DNA of 64,000 nucleotides. Origin: Prolixibacteraceae bacterium (GTDB lineage Bacteria > Bacteroidota > Bacteroidia > Bacteroidales > Prolixibacteraceae). Made by a program: the position numbers and the translations under genes. Positions 36,243-45,924 of this stretch are shown piece after piece. The stretch's first letter is position 1. Every line of letters starts with the position of its first letter. The stretch spans positions 78,978-142,977 of the forward strand of contig JAFLKN010000041.1 in NCBI GenBank assembly GCA_019163175.1, given 5' to 3'. The notes beneath the pieces are model-generated. The model was not told the origin of the DNA and did not search any database. It saw only the letters and a program-made list of their open reading frames with translations.

Positions 36243-39200
36243 ATGATATTTCATAGTATAGATTATCTGAAATTCAGATACATAGGCCTACTTCTGCTCT
36301 GCATGTTATTGTCAGTTTCAATAATTGCACAGGAAAAAGCTGAAAAGAAAAAGAAAGCGACTGAAGTGACTATTAAAGTTACCGACGAAACGGGAAATCC
36401 TATTTCGAATGCACAAGTTGTAGTAGGTGAGGGACTTATTCACGCACAGACTGATATTAACGGAGCTTTTACGTTTAAAGGTTTCCCTGATGACTTTGTT
36501 TCTGTGGTCACTGCCGGATACGACAAAAGCACTTTGCTTGTTGATCAATTGTTGACTGATAATACAATCAAACTGAAGAAATCAAAATTGCAGATGAATT
36601 CAGAAGATGATGTTCCACTTCCGTTTGCCACCAAGAAAAAAAGGTTCGTAACCGGAAATACTTCAGTGGTCTCAAGTTCTCAGTTGGAAAAATATCCAAG
36701 TACCGATTTACGAAATGCACTTACAGGTCTGGTAACAGGTCTTGAGGTCAGAGAACTTAACGGACAGCCGGGGATGAGTGCGGAAGAATCTTCAAGCAGA
36801 TTTAATTTCTCTCAAAAAATTAATATCGGTGCAAGAGGAAGAAACGTAATGTATATCATTGACGACATACCTACTGATATTACTGAGATGCCTCTGGATC
36901 CAAACGAAGTTGAATCGGTATCGGTTGTAAAAGATATCGTTGGTAAAGCTATGTTTGGTCCGGCTGCTGCTGATGGTGTTATTTTTATTAAAACAAAACG
37001 CGGTAAAGTTAATGAGCGCATTTTAAATGTGAATGTTGAAAACGGAGTTAGTGTAATTGATCGTTTCCCTGAATGGGTGGATGGTGCTGATTATGCCCGT
37101 TTAAATAATCAGGCTCGCATAGCTGACGGACTTCTTCCACGATACACTGAAGATGATATTTCGGCTTATGCGTTAAATGATCCGTATGATCGGGTTCATC
37201 CAAGTGTTAATTTCAGGAAAATGATGACTAAAAACAGTATGGCTATGCGTCGTATTAATGTTTCATCATCAGGAGGAAATGACAGGGTTCAGTATTTTGC
37301 TTATTTGGGTTACGATGGTGAAGGTGATATCTTCAAAATCGGACCAGTGGCTGACTACAACAGATTGAACACCCGTTCGAATATTGATATCAAGATCAAT
37401 GACCAGATTAAAGTTCAATTCGATTTTTATGGTGGACTTTCTTATCGCCGGTCGGCTAACTACGGTTATAACTCAAACTTTACCAACCAGGATGCTAATA
37501 CGAATACTGCTTTGTCGGGTTTGGAATTTAACTCAGCCATTCAGGATATGACCACCATTCCTCCAATTGCATTCCCTGTTTATGCGGTTCCTTATGATCC
37601 TGCATCGGGCAACGCTCCATGGTTTGGTGTAGCTTCCTCAACATTTACTCAAAACCCAATAGGTAACCTTACTAATCAGGGATTCTATACGGAGTCTGGT
37701 CGTTCGAGTGCTGCTAATGTTGCTTTAGAGTACGATTTGCAACATTTGATTAAAGGGTTAAAATCAAGAACATATCTTGGCTTTAATTCATATAACCAGT
37801 TACGTATTGGAAAGGCAGAAGATTATATTGCCGCCACAGCTATTCCATCTGTTTCTACAAAGACTGGAGCAGATACAATTTTAGTAGCAGTAAGCAGTTC
37901 TCATAAAGCCGTTGACCAAACTGATTTGGCTCGTCTGAATGATTATTATTATCAGAGAATGGCAATTTATGAAACCTTAAGTTACGATCGGACTTTTGGT
38001 AAGCATGATATTCAGTCAACTTTGACATACTTTCAGTCGAAGGTTGCCAAAAATGAGACTGAAGAGCCACAACGTTTGCAGAATTCCGTTTTTACTGGTA
38101 TGTATGCCTATGATAACAAATACATTTTGCAGGGAGTTGTGACTTATGGTGGAACTTCAAGTTTTGATGAAGGCAAACGCTATGATATATTCCCTTCAAT
38201 TGGTGGTGCATGGGTGATGTCGGATGAAGGCTTTATGAAGAACGTTAAAGCGGTTAATTATTTTAAATTTCGTGCAGAATATGGTATTTTAGGTTATGAA
38301 AGTTTCCTTTCGCCTTTCTCCTACCGCGACCGCTGGAACAGCAGCAACAACGGAACTTTGTTTGGACCATCTCCAACCGGTCAATGGTTCGGAAATACAA
38401 CAGAGACCCTTGTTTATCGTACTTCTCCAAACCGTACCGGAAATCCTGAAATTACATGGGAAAAACGTAAGGAGTTTAATGCAGGATTCGACGCTATTTT
38501 GCTTGATAATAAGTTGACTGTTGATGTGACCTATTACAACAATTTAAGAGAAGGTCAAATTTCTCAGGTTAACAGCAGGGTTCCGAATATTGTTGGGGTA
38601 TCGGGTGCACTTCCCCGTTTTAACTTTAACGATACCAGATATTTTGGTTTGGAAACAGGTATTCAATATACCAACAATGATGGAAAACTAAAATATTCAT
38701 TTGGTGGAAACGCTACCATTCAGGATTCGAAGTACGAAAAGTTTGATGAACCTGCATATAGAAATGATTATCAGTACCGGACAGGAAAAGCAACCGATGT
38801 TATTTGGGGGCAAACCTATCAGGGGCGTTTCGAAAGCGACGAAGAAGCATTAATCGTGCCTCAGTTGTTTGACGATAAATTGCACAAAGGTGATCTTAAA
38901 TACACCGATATGAATGGTGATGGTGCGATTGATAATAATGACCAGAGCGTTATTGGACACGCTACTCCACGTTTATTTTATGCAGTTAATTTTAAACTTA
39001 ATTATAAAGGATTTGAATTATATGCAATGGGTACAGGAAGAGCTTTCTATGATATTGCTCTGACAAACCAGTACTTCTTTAACGGATGGGGCGATAACAA
39101 CTATTCAAACTTTGTAAAAGATAACCTCGGAACTAACTATCCGCCATTAACCTACAATAAAGTAAACAACAACTTTGTTGGATCTAATTTCTGGTTAGTA

Positions 39201-39422
39201 AAAGGAGGCTTCTTTAAAGTTCAGAACGTTGAATTGTCATACACTTTACCAGCGAATACCTTGCATATTTTAGGTGTTAAAGGAGCTCGTTTTTTCGTGA
39301 GAGGAGCAAATCTGCTGACTATTTCGAAAGTTAAAGACGTCGATCCGGAATCAATTGATTCGGGTGTTGAGCGGTATCCATTATTTGGCACCTACACTGC
39401 TGGAGTTAAATTAACCTTTTAA
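36243..39422 (+). CDS. SusC/RagA-type TonB-dependent transporter, second copy
   Basis: A 1059-residue outer-membrane transporter. I start it at the ATG at 36243 (MIFHSIDYLKFRYIGLLLL); a TTG at 36213 would give ten more residues but overlaps the SusD stop and has no role in the signal peptide. After the signal peptide comes a CarboxypepD-type repeat (VTIKVTDETGNPISNAQVVVGEG, then TDINGAFTFKGFP), a plug with IGARGRNVMYIIDDIPTD and VVKDIVGKAMFGPAAADGVI, and a barrel ending in GVKLTF. The plug differs from the first copy, so the two probably import different ligands. Its SusD partner overlaps its stop codon (TAATG). Confidence 0.93.
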   Translation: MIFHSIDYLKFRYIGLLLLCMLLSVSIIAQEKAEKKKKATEVTIKVTDETGNPISNAQVVVGEGLIHAQTDINGAFTFKGFPDDFVSVVTAGYDKSTLLVDQLLTDNTIKLKKSKLQMNSEDDVPLPFATKKKRFVTGNTSVVSSSQLEKYPSTDLRNALTGLVTGLEVRELNGQPGMSAEESSSRFNFSQKINIGARGRNVMYIIDDIPTDITEMPLDPNEVESVSVVKDIVGKAMFGPAAADGVIFIKTKRGKVNERILNVNVENGVSVIDRFPEWVDGADYARLNNQARIADGLLPRYTEDDISAYALNDPYDRVHPSVNFRKMMTKNSMAMRRINVSSSGGNDRVQYFAYLGYDGEGDIFKIGPVADYNRLNTRSNIDIKINDQIKVQFDFYGGLSYRRSANYGYNSNFTNQDANTNTALSGLEFNSAIQDMTTIPPIAFPVYAVPYDPASGNAPWFGVASSTFTQNPIGNLTNQGFYTESGRSSAANVALEYDLQHLIKGLKSRTYLGFNSYNQLRIGKAEDYIAATAIPSVSTKTGADTILVAVSSSHKAVDQTDLARLNDYYYQRMAIYETLSYDRTFGKHDIQSTLTYFQSKVAKNETEEPQRLQNSVFTGMYAYDNKYILQGVVTYGGTSSFDEGKRYDIFPSIGGAWVMSDEGFMKNVKAVNYFKFRAEYGILGYESFLSPFSYRDRWNSSNNGTLFGPSPTGQWFGNTTETLVYRTSPNRTGNPEITWEKRKEFNAGFDAILLDNKLTVDVTYYNNLREGQISQVNSRVPNIVGVSGALPRFNFNDTRYFGLETGIQYTNNDGKLKYSFGGNATIQDSKYEKFDEPAYRNDYQYRTGKATDVIWGQTYQGRFESDEEALIVPQLFDDKLHKGDLKYTDMNGDGAIDNNDQSVIGHATPRLFYAVNFKLNYKGFELYAMGTGRAFYDIALTNQYFFNGWGDNNYSNFVKDNLGTNYPPLTYNKVNNNFVGSNFWLVKGGFFKVQNVELSYTLPANTLHILGVKGARFFVRGANLLTISKVKDVDPESIDSGVERYPLFGTYTAGVKLTF

Positions 39423-39433
39423 TGATTATTAGT

Positions 39434-41266
39434 ATGAAAACGAAGATAATATTATTGGGAGTCCTACTTATTATGGGCGTTTCTTGCACCGATTATCTTG
39501 ATCCATATCCAAACGGCGACAAATCGACCGAAGAAATCTGGAAATACCAGGATATGGTTCAGGGACTGGTAGGACAGTGTTATGACAACATGCCCCGCAA
39601 TTACGACAACAATGAGGGTGCATACCTTGATTGTGCCACTGACGATGCTGTTTCGACAAGCACGACCCGCGATACACGCCGCATGGCTCTAGGTTCACTT
39701 ACACCTAGCTCAGATCCTGGAAGTTCCGATTTATTTGCCAATTACTGGACACGTGCTTACAACTCAATTCGGTTGGTAAACATGTTTCTGAAGGACAGAC
39801 GTGGCTACAATACCAAGTTTATTGTACCTAAATTGGTGAATGGCGTGGTTTCAACCCGTTTTAATGACTTGGTGAAAAACCGTTTGCAGGGTGAGGCATT
39901 TGCTTTGCGTGCCTGGTTTGAATGGGATTTACTCCAAAAATTCGGAGGAAAGGGTATCAATGGTCAGATGCTTGGTTTCCCGATTGTTTTGGAACCTCTT
40001 GAAATTGGAGGTGAAATCAATTTGGCCCGTAACACTTATGATGAGTGTGTGAAACAAATTCTTGCAGATTGTGATTCAGCTTACAAATATTTACCTATTG
40101 CACATCGTGACTTTTTGGTTCCGGATGCTGGCGACCGTGTTTATGCCGGCGGAAAATACTGGGGAAAATTGGATGGTATAACAACACGTGCGATTAAGGC
40201 TAATGTTTACCTGACATGGGCAAGTCCAAGGTTTAATCCGACCAATGATCTTACAAGATGGGACAATGCTGCTAAATTTGCCAAAGAAGTTGTAGATTTC
40301 AAATTAACTGTTGACAAGGTTACAGGTGGTTTTAATCCGGTAAATGCTGTTAACTGGTTTGATCCTAACTCTCCGGAGATTGTCTTTTCTGCACGTTACA
40401 ACAATGCAAACGATGCAATGGAACGCATGTTCTATCCGGGCGGATTTCAGGGTAATGGAGCAATGGGAGCAACCCAGGATTTAGTTGATGCATTCCCGAT
40501 GAAAAACGGTTATCCGATTACTGATCCTAAGAGTTTATACAATCCAGCTGATCCTTATAAAGATCGCGATCCACGTTTTTACAGCATTATTTGGTACAAT
40601 AATGCTCAGGCTAAAAAGAACAATACTGGGGTCCTTATGTACACTTTCGAGAATTGGGCGAACGGGGGTAAGGATGCTGCTGGTGTAAAATCAACAAACA
40701 GTCTTACAAACTACCACATCAAGAAAAATGTGTATATGGGTTTGAATTGGTCTGATGCAACAATCAACCGCCAACCTCATACCAAAATGTTTATCCGTTG
40801 GACACACATGGTTCTTGTATTTGCTGAAGCTGCCAATAAAGTTGTTGGTCCAACTGATGCAGCGAAATATGGCCTTTCAGCAAAAGCTGCAATGCAATAT
40901 TTACGTGTTCGTAAAACTTACGATGGTGCAGCTTTGTACACTGCAACAACCGATCCTTATTTGGATGTAGTGGCCGCCAATTCCTCGCTATTTGACGAAT
41001 TTGTTAAGAATGAAAGACGAATTGAGACTTGTTTCGAAGGCATGCGTTTCTTTGATTTGCGCCGTTGGACAACAAATTTGGCTGATTTAAACAAATCGGT
41101 TCGTATGGCAACAATCACAAAGAAAGACGATGGCACATTTACTTACGATTTCACTCAGGAAGCTGAAAAACGTGCTTATAAATCAGCATATTTGCCAATT
41201 CCATACAATGAAATATTGAGGATGAGCAATCTGGTGCAAAATGAAGGATGGGAATCCTGGAAATAA
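39434..41266 (+). CDS. SusD/RagB-type lipoprotein, second copy
   Basis: A 610-residue lipoprotein with signal peptide MKTKIILLGVLLIMGVSC and the lipobox Cys at residue 18. SusD hallmarks include LQGEAFALRAWFEWDLLQKFGG, IRWTHMVLVFAEAANKV and VKNERRIETCFEGMRFFDLRRW. An ATG at 39422-39424 overlaps the TAA of the preceding SusC gene and could be used instead, adding MIIS; I prefer the later one because it gives a cleaner signal peptide. It is expected to cap the second SusC barrel. Confidence 0.92.
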   Translation: MKTKIILLGVLLIMGVSCTDYLDPYPNGDKSTEEIWKYQDMVQGLVGQCYDNMPRNYDNNEGAYLDCATDDAVSTSTTRDTRRMALGSLTPSSDPGSSDLFANYWTRAYNSIRLVNMFLKDRRGYNTKFIVPKLVNGVVSTRFNDLVKNRLQGEAFALRAWFEWDLLQKFGGKGINGQMLGFPIVLEPLEIGGEINLARNTYDECVKQILADCDSAYKYLPIAHRDFLVPDAGDRVYAGGKYWGKLDGITTRAIKANVYLTWASPRFNPTNDLTRWDNAAKFAKEVVDFKLTVDKVTGGFNPVNAVNWFDPNSPEIVFSARYNNANDAMERMFYPGGFQGNGAMGATQDLVDAFPMKNGYPITDPKSLYNPADPYKDRDPRFYSIIWYNNAQAKKNNTGVLMYTFENWANGGKDAAGVKSTNSLTNYHIKKNVYMGLNWSDATINRQPHTKMFIRWTHMVLVFAEAANKVVGPTDAAKYGLSAKAAMQYLRVRKTYDGAALYTATTDPYLDVVAANSSLFDEFVKNERRIETCFEGMRFFDLRRWTTNLADLNKSVRMATITKKDDGTFTYDFTQEAEKRAYKSAYLPIPYNEILRMSNLVQNEGWESWK

Positions 41267-41284
41267 AAATAAAAACAAAAAGAT

Positions 41285-42253
41285 ATGAAAAAATTACTTA
41301 TTGTTTTAATGCTTTCGGTAGCCATGGTTTCGTGCTATGATGATTATATCGAAGATTTTGATTATGATGGCATTTACTTTCCCTATCAGACCGATGTCCG
41401 CACCTTTGTAGTGGGCGAAGGAATGAAGATTGAAGTAGGTGCTGCATTAGGTGGTGTACGTGCTAATAACCGGGATCGGATTGTTTCCTTTTCAATTGAT
41501 AATTCCTTAGTGACTCCATCTATCCTGACATTAATGAAGGGTGGCGCCCAATACATAAAGGATGCCCTTACTCCGGTAACTGTATTGTCTCCAATTCCAA
41601 CAAACTATTATACGCTGAGCGATCCGAGTAAAATAGTGATAAAAACTGGTCAACACATGGGGTCTATTGTGCTGAAAGTGGATTCTGCCAAATTTCTGTC
41701 AGATACCAAAACGCTTTTTGCCAATTATGCACTTCCGTTATCAATCACCAGTGCTGATGCAGATACTGTTTTAGCTCTTAAAAAGTATGCTGTTATTGGG
41801 CTCAAATATGAGAATATGCTGTTTGGAAACTACTGGCACGGTGGTGTTACTACTTATAAAGATGCAACAGGTGCCACTGTAACAATTCCATATTATACGG
41901 CGGTTAATCAGCCGGAAAATAAAGTGTGGAAATTGAAAACAGTAGGTCCGAACCAATTGGTAGCTAACGGGATCAGTGATCAGACTTCGGCTAAAGAAGA
42001 AATGCTTCTTACTTTAGATGGAAATAACATTACTGTGACTACAAGAGCCGGATCGACTTTCCCAGTTGTAGCAAATGGCGCAAGTACATTTAATCGTGCA
42101 AAATTGCTTCAGAACCGCAAAATTCTTTTGAATTACAAGTATGTGAATGCTGCCGGTTTTGAATGTACTGCTCAGGATACACTCACCTTCCGTAACCGTG
42201 TTCGCGATGGTGTGAACGAATGGCAGGACGAAAATCCGAATAATTACAAATAG
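41285..42253 (+). CDS. Surface lipoprotein with DUF1735-like and DUF4361-like domains
   Basis: A 322-residue lipoprotein; the signal peptide ends in AMVSC (Cys 17). The N-terminal part (IYFPYQTDVRTFVVGEGMKIEVGAALGG) resembles DUF1735, an immunoglobulin-like glycan-binding module, and the C-terminal part (YENMLFGNYWHGG to YKYVNAAGFECTAQDTLTFRNR) resembles DUF4361. Proteins of this type sit after SusC/SusD pairs and bind the substrate at the cell surface. It ends the operon before a strong terminator. Binding specificity is unknown. Confidence 0.8.
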   Translation: MKKLLIVLMLSVAMVSCYDDYIEDFDYDGIYFPYQTDVRTFVVGEGMKIEVGAALGGVRANNRDRIVSFSIDNSLVTPSILTLMKGGAQYIKDALTPVTVLSPIPTNYYTLSDPSKIVIKTGQHMGSIVLKVDSAKFLSDTKTLFANYALPLSITSADADTVLALKKYAVIGLKYENMLFGNYWHGGVTTYKDATGATVTIPYYTAVNQPENKVWKLKTVGPNQLVANGISDQTSAKEEMLLTLDGNNITVTTRAGSTFPVVANGASTFNRAKLLQNRKILLNYKYVNAAGFECTAQDTLTFRNRVRDGVNEWQDENPNNYK

Positions 42254-42274
42254 TTTTAGGATTATCATTTGATT

Positions 42275-42309
42275 AAAAACGGCTGTTCTCATTGGGAACA
42301 GCCGTTTTT
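42275..42309 (+). terminator. Terminator after the SusCD operon
   Basis: AAAAACGGCTGTTC (42275-42288) pairs perfectly with GAACAGCCGTTTTT (42296-42309), followed by GTTTTC. Ends the five-gene SusCD transcript. Confidence 0.85.
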
Positions 42310-42350
42310 GTTTTCAAAAATTATTTCCTTTGACAATCAAAATTTTTACA

Positions 42351-42782
42351 ATGCTCCTGAATTTCTTACTGCCACGTGTTTCGAAACAGTATCTGCTTTT
42401 AACTGCTGCTTTAGTCTGGACTTTTGCCGGAGGAATGTTGTTGTTTCGAGGTTTTACGTTTGATGTTGGAACGCCTGAAAATTGGACAATCAAGCTGATT
42501 TTAAGTATCTTTTCAGGTTTGGTGTTTTATAGCCTGCTGTTTACCCGAATATCAAAAAAACACGTCATCCGTATTCAAAATATGGGAATTGAGAAATCGA
42601 TGATCTTCAGCTTTTTTAACCTGAAAAGTTACCTGATGATGTTTTCGATGATTACACTGGGCATTACGCTTCGTTTGTCCGGAGTAGTTTCTCCTGAGTT
42701 TCTTGCTCTGATTTATATCACAATGGGAATTCCGCTTTTGATGTCTTCTTTCCGGTTCTATTATACTTTCTTCAATTCATGA
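42351..42782 (+). CDS. Small membrane protein of unknown function
   Basis: A 143-residue protein with four hydrophobic helices (about residues 13-31, 44-62, 84-105, 113-133) and basic connecting loops. I do not recognise the family. The ATG at 42351 (MLLNFLLPRVSKQY) is preferred to a TTG 21 bp upstream because a TTCCTTTG box (7 of 8 of the -7 consensus) at 42325-42332 occupies that region. It lies between the terminator of the SusCD operon and a convergent methyltransferase gene, so it seems to be a stand-alone gene. Confidence 0.6.
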   Translation: MLLNFLLPRVSKQYLLLTAALVWTFAGGMLLFRGFTFDVGTPENWTIKLILSIFSGLVFYSLLFTRISKKHVIRIQNMGIEKSMIFSFFNLKSYLMMFSMITLGITLRLSGVVSPEFLALIYITMGIPLLMSSFRFYYTFFNS

Positions 42783-42804
42783 AAAGTAAGAATATTGCTT
42801 GTTT

Positions 42805-43542
42805 TCAAATTTTCTGGCAAACAACAATTAGTGGTAAGCTTGTTTCGGCGAGGGGTTGGCAATTATAACTTCCAAAGAATTCGATCGATTGAAATCCGGC
42901 TTCAAGCAATAATTCCTGAAGTTTATTTTGACGAATGGCATACAGTTTAACCGAATTGGTGATCTCCATATTCGTTGATTTTACATTCAGTCTGGAATCA
43001 AAGTCAATAAGTTGGGAGCTTTCAGTAACCCTGTAGTTTCGTTCGAAGCGGATGTGTTCGTTGTCAATCAATGGAAGCGACTGAATTTGCTGATCAAGAA
43101 TATACTGGTAATTCAGGATTTGAATGGTGAGCTTTCCTTCAGGCGCAAGTACTTTAAACGTGGCTTGTAAAAATCTCAGGATATCATTATCCGACAATAA
43201 ATGAACCAGTGTATTTCCGAAGCAAATAACTGTATTGAAATAGGATTCCGGATAACGTTCATCGAGCAATCGCATGTCCAGTTGTTCAAAAACAGGAAAC
43301 ATGGAATCTTCTTGCTTGGCGTTTTGTGCTATTTCAATCATTTGTGGATCAAAATCGAACGCCCAGGTAGGAAATCCAAAATGTGTAAGTGCAAACGATA
43401 AATCGCCAATCGCGCAACCAACGTCAAGCACTTTGGCTCCATTGTATGGTAAAACATGCCTCAGAAAATCAACTTGTGAGGGGTTGAAGGGAAAAATATG
43501 CTGGTAGTATTTGGCTATGCTGGTATAAAATTCTGTTGACAT
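42805..43542 (-). CDS. Class I SAM-dependent methyltransferase
   Basis: A 245-residue protein with Rossmann-type methyltransferase motifs: motif I VLDVGCAIGDLSF, an acidic motif II (FDFDPQMIE), and a motif IV stretch (YFNTVICFGNTLVHL). The C-terminal region is mostly beta (YNCQPLAETSLPLIVVCQK), as in many small-molecule methyltransferases. The substrate cannot be told. It has its own -7 box, TACCTTTG, at 43589-43596 on the minus strand. Confidence 0.85.
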   Translation of the reverse strand: MSTEFYTSIAKYYQHIFPFNPSQVDFLRHVLPYNGAKVLDVGCAIGDLSFALTHFGFPTWAFDFDPQMIEIAQNAKQEDSMFPVFEQLDMRLLDERYPESYFNTVICFGNTLVHLLSDNDILRFLQATFKVLAPEGKLTIQILNYQYILDQQIQSLPLIDNEHIRFERNYRVTESSQLIDFDSRLNVKSTNMEITNSVKLYAIRQNKLQELLLEAGFQSIEFFGSYNCQPLAETSLPLIVVCQKI

Positions 43543-43588
43543 ATAGGAAATGGTTAATGCTAAATTGTTAAAGGGTAAATTAGTGCTG

Positions 43589-43596
43589 CAAAGGTA
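43589..43596 (-). promoter_or_regulatory. -7 box (TACCTTTG) before methyltransferase gene
   Basis: Exact TAnnTTTG match followed by CA, 47 nt before the ATG at 43542. Strong by Bacteroidota standards, although no -33 TTTG is seen. Confidence 0.45.
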
Positions 43597-43660
43597 AAAA
43601 GTTGAAAGAAACCATTCTATTGAATTACAATATTGCCTTTAATAGAATTGCCGAATTAAT

Positions 43661-43701
43661 AATTTACAATTTGTAATTCACAATTTATAATTCACAATTT
43701 A
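43661..43701. repeat. Tandem AATTCACAATTTA-type repeat
   Basis: TAATTCACAATTTA occurs twice head to tail without change (43674-43687, 43688-43701), preceded by the related AATTTACAATTT. It ends within the stop codon of the 7TM-HD gene. Confidence 0.7.
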
Positions 43702-45762
43702 TTTTGGGTATTCAATCCGTATATGGTAAATGCTTACCAGTTTTTCGAGTAATGTATTTTTTAAGATTGTTATTTCGCGCAAGGTCAGGTCGGCATCAAT
43801 CAGTTGGTTCGATTTTATCTTTTGTTCAACCAAATTTTCTATCATTTCCCTAAAAGAGGCTGCCGATTTTTCCTTTAAACTATGCGCTGTGGCTTCAATT
43901 CCATCGACAAGCATTAATACCGCCATTTCCTTGCTAAAAGGTAATGGACCGGGATACGAGAAAAGGGTCGTATCAACCTCCATTCCTGGGTTATCTAATT
44001 GATACTTCTTGTAAAAATAATTGGATTGAGTTGTTCCATGGTGCGTAGTGATGAATGAAATCAGAACTTCGGGCAATTTGTATTTTCGGGCTAGCTGTAC
44101 TCCGTATGTTACATGATCAATAATGATGACAGCACTTTTCAAATAGTCCAAACTGTCATGAGGATTCATACCAGCGACCTGGTTCTCGATAAAATAATCC
44201 GATTTATATGTTTTTCCGATATCATGGTACAGGGCTCCTGCATATACCAGATAAGGATTTCCGCCAATGCGCTGAACAACTGCCTCTGCCAGATTTGCCA
44301 CCTGAAGCGAATGCTGAAAGGTTCCGGGAGCTTCTTCAGCGAGTTTCCGCAGTAAAGGCTGGTTGGTATTTGAAAGTTCGATCAAAGTTACGTCAGACAC
44401 AAACCCAAATATCCGTTCGAAAATGTCGATTAACGGATAGGCAATAAATATGAAAAAGCTGCTGATTCCGAACCATTCCAGAGCTTTCCAGTTGATGGTA
44501 TCAATGCTTCCTTCCTGAACCATAGCCATCGACACATAAATTACAGTGTAGGCAATAAAAACAGCAAGAGCCGACAACACCAAATGTGAACGTTTATGCA
44601 GCTTATTTAGGGTAAACACAGCCATTATTCCGGCTATCATTTGCAAAATAATGTATTCGTAACTGTTTGGTGCAAAATATCCTATCAGCAAGGTAGTTAC
44701 CATCAATGCAAAGATTGCCGTACGCGAATCAAAGAAAATCCGGATCAGGATGGGTAGAATTGCCATCGGAACCATGTAGATGTTCAACGATTTCACTTTG
44801 GTGGCAAAACCGGCCATAAAAATCATTAATACAATCATCAGTATGATGAATGAAAGTTTTCGTTTATGGTCAAAAAGTTCGCGCCGGTAAAAGAGTAAAT
44901 AAAGAAACATCAACACAATAAAGCTCGAAATAATAAGCAGGCGACCTGTAATAACCAGAAAATACTCCATGTTATCGCCCCTTTTGGTTTCATAGGCTTG
45001 CTTCAGCGATTCCAGAATCAGGAACTTTTCTGAACCCACCAAATCTCCCTGAAAAATAATCCGTTCGCCAGCCTGCACCATTCCTTTAGTTGAGGAAAGC
45101 TTATCAAGCAACTGCTTTTTCTCTTGCTGATTTAGTTTTTCGTCGTAATACAGGTTATCGGCAATAAAATCGCTGAGATTTATTTTCTGAGTGATTTCAG
45201 TAAAATGTTTCCCGGTTATTTTTCGGATGGTATCGTTCAGTTGCTGGTAAGCTGTTTTGATCGAATTTATGCTCGTTACCGGTATTCTTGATGCCTTATT
45301 TCCCTTAACCTGCATGATTTCAGACTTCCCCTGCAGCTCTTGGTAGGAGTCGACAGCCTGCGGTAAAATGCCGGTTTTGTATATGTTCTGAAGAATTTGA
45401 GGAAGGTTCCGGATATTTTCAATAGACTTGATCGAAGCATCGGTTTCGGTAAGGTTCGAAAGTGCACTTGTGAATTCTTTAACTTTTACATTTTCGACCA
45501 ACGAATCTAGGGTGAAATAGGGAATGTAAGTTTTTAATGCTGAGTCGGTTTCAAGTTTAAGTTCGGCTTCGGTTTTTAAAATGGCAAAGTTGAATGGAGC
45601 AATCAGTGTTTCGTGTTGCCAGGGACTTCCTTTCTGAAATTCATACTTAAAGCGGCTTTCACCCGGAAATACCAGAAAGATCAATCCAATTCCGGCGATA
45701 AAAACCATAGCCAGATAAAAAAGATGATAGGAGTGGTTAAGTTGGGTTAATAACTTTTTCAT
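43699..45762 (-). CDS. 7TM receptor with intracellular HD domain (PgpH-type phosphodiesterase)
   Basis: A 687-residue inner-membrane protein of the 7TMR-HD family, whose PgpH members hydrolyse cyclic di-AMP. Order: N-terminal helix (about 12-32), an extracytoplasmic domain (about 35-265), seven membrane helices (about 265-450), and a cytoplasmic HD domain. The HD catalytic residues are visible as H484 (FQHSLQVANLAE) and H513-D514 (LYHDIGKTY), with further His in FITTHHGTTQ and the Asp in LVDGIEA. The start at 45760-45762 (MKKLLTQLNHSYHLF) is preferred over one 35 codons upstream. Cyclic di-AMP as substrate is a family-based inference. Confidence 0.88.
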   Translation of the reverse strand: MKKLLTQLNHSYHLFYLAMVFIAGIGLIFLVFPGESRFKYEFQKGSPWQHETLIAPFNFAILKTEAELKLETDSALKTYIPYFTLDSLVENVKVKEFTSALSNLTETDASIKSIENIRNLPQILQNIYKTGILPQAVDSYQELQGKSEIMQVKGNKASRIPVTSINSIKTAYQQLNDTIRKITGKHFTEITQKINLSDFIADNLYYDEKLNQQEKKQLLDKLSSTKGMVQAGERIIFQGDLVGSEKFLILESLKQAYETKRGDNMEYFLVITGRLLIISSFIVLMFLYLLFYRRELFDHKRKLSFIILMIVLMIFMAGFATKVKSLNIYMVPMAILPILIRIFFDSRTAIFALMVTTLLIGYFAPNSYEYIILQMIAGIMAVFTLNKLHKRSHLVLSALAVFIAYTVIYVSMAMVQEGSIDTINWKALEWFGISSFFIFIAYPLIDIFERIFGFVSDVTLIELSNTNQPLLRKLAEEAPGTFQHSLQVANLAEAVVQRIGGNPYLVYAGALYHDIGKTYKSDYFIENQVAGMNPHDSLDYLKSAVIIIDHVTYGVQLARKYKLPEVLISFITTHHGTTQSNYFYKKYQLDNPGMEVDTTLFSYPGPLPFSKEMAVLMLVDGIEATAHSLKEKSAASFREMIENLVEQKIKSNQLIDADLTLREITILKNTLLEKLVSIYHIRIEYPK

Positions 45763-45924
45763 AAGTTCTGAATTTTGAAAACCTCTGCAATTTAGAAAGT
45801 AACCGCGAAGTTTTATCTTTGATAAAATAAAATTAGTAAAATCTTCGAAGTTTCGAGCAATCAGCACAATTTACAAGGATTCAGTAAGTCGTTCCGATTG
45901 ATCACTCTGGTAATACTTTAAGTT

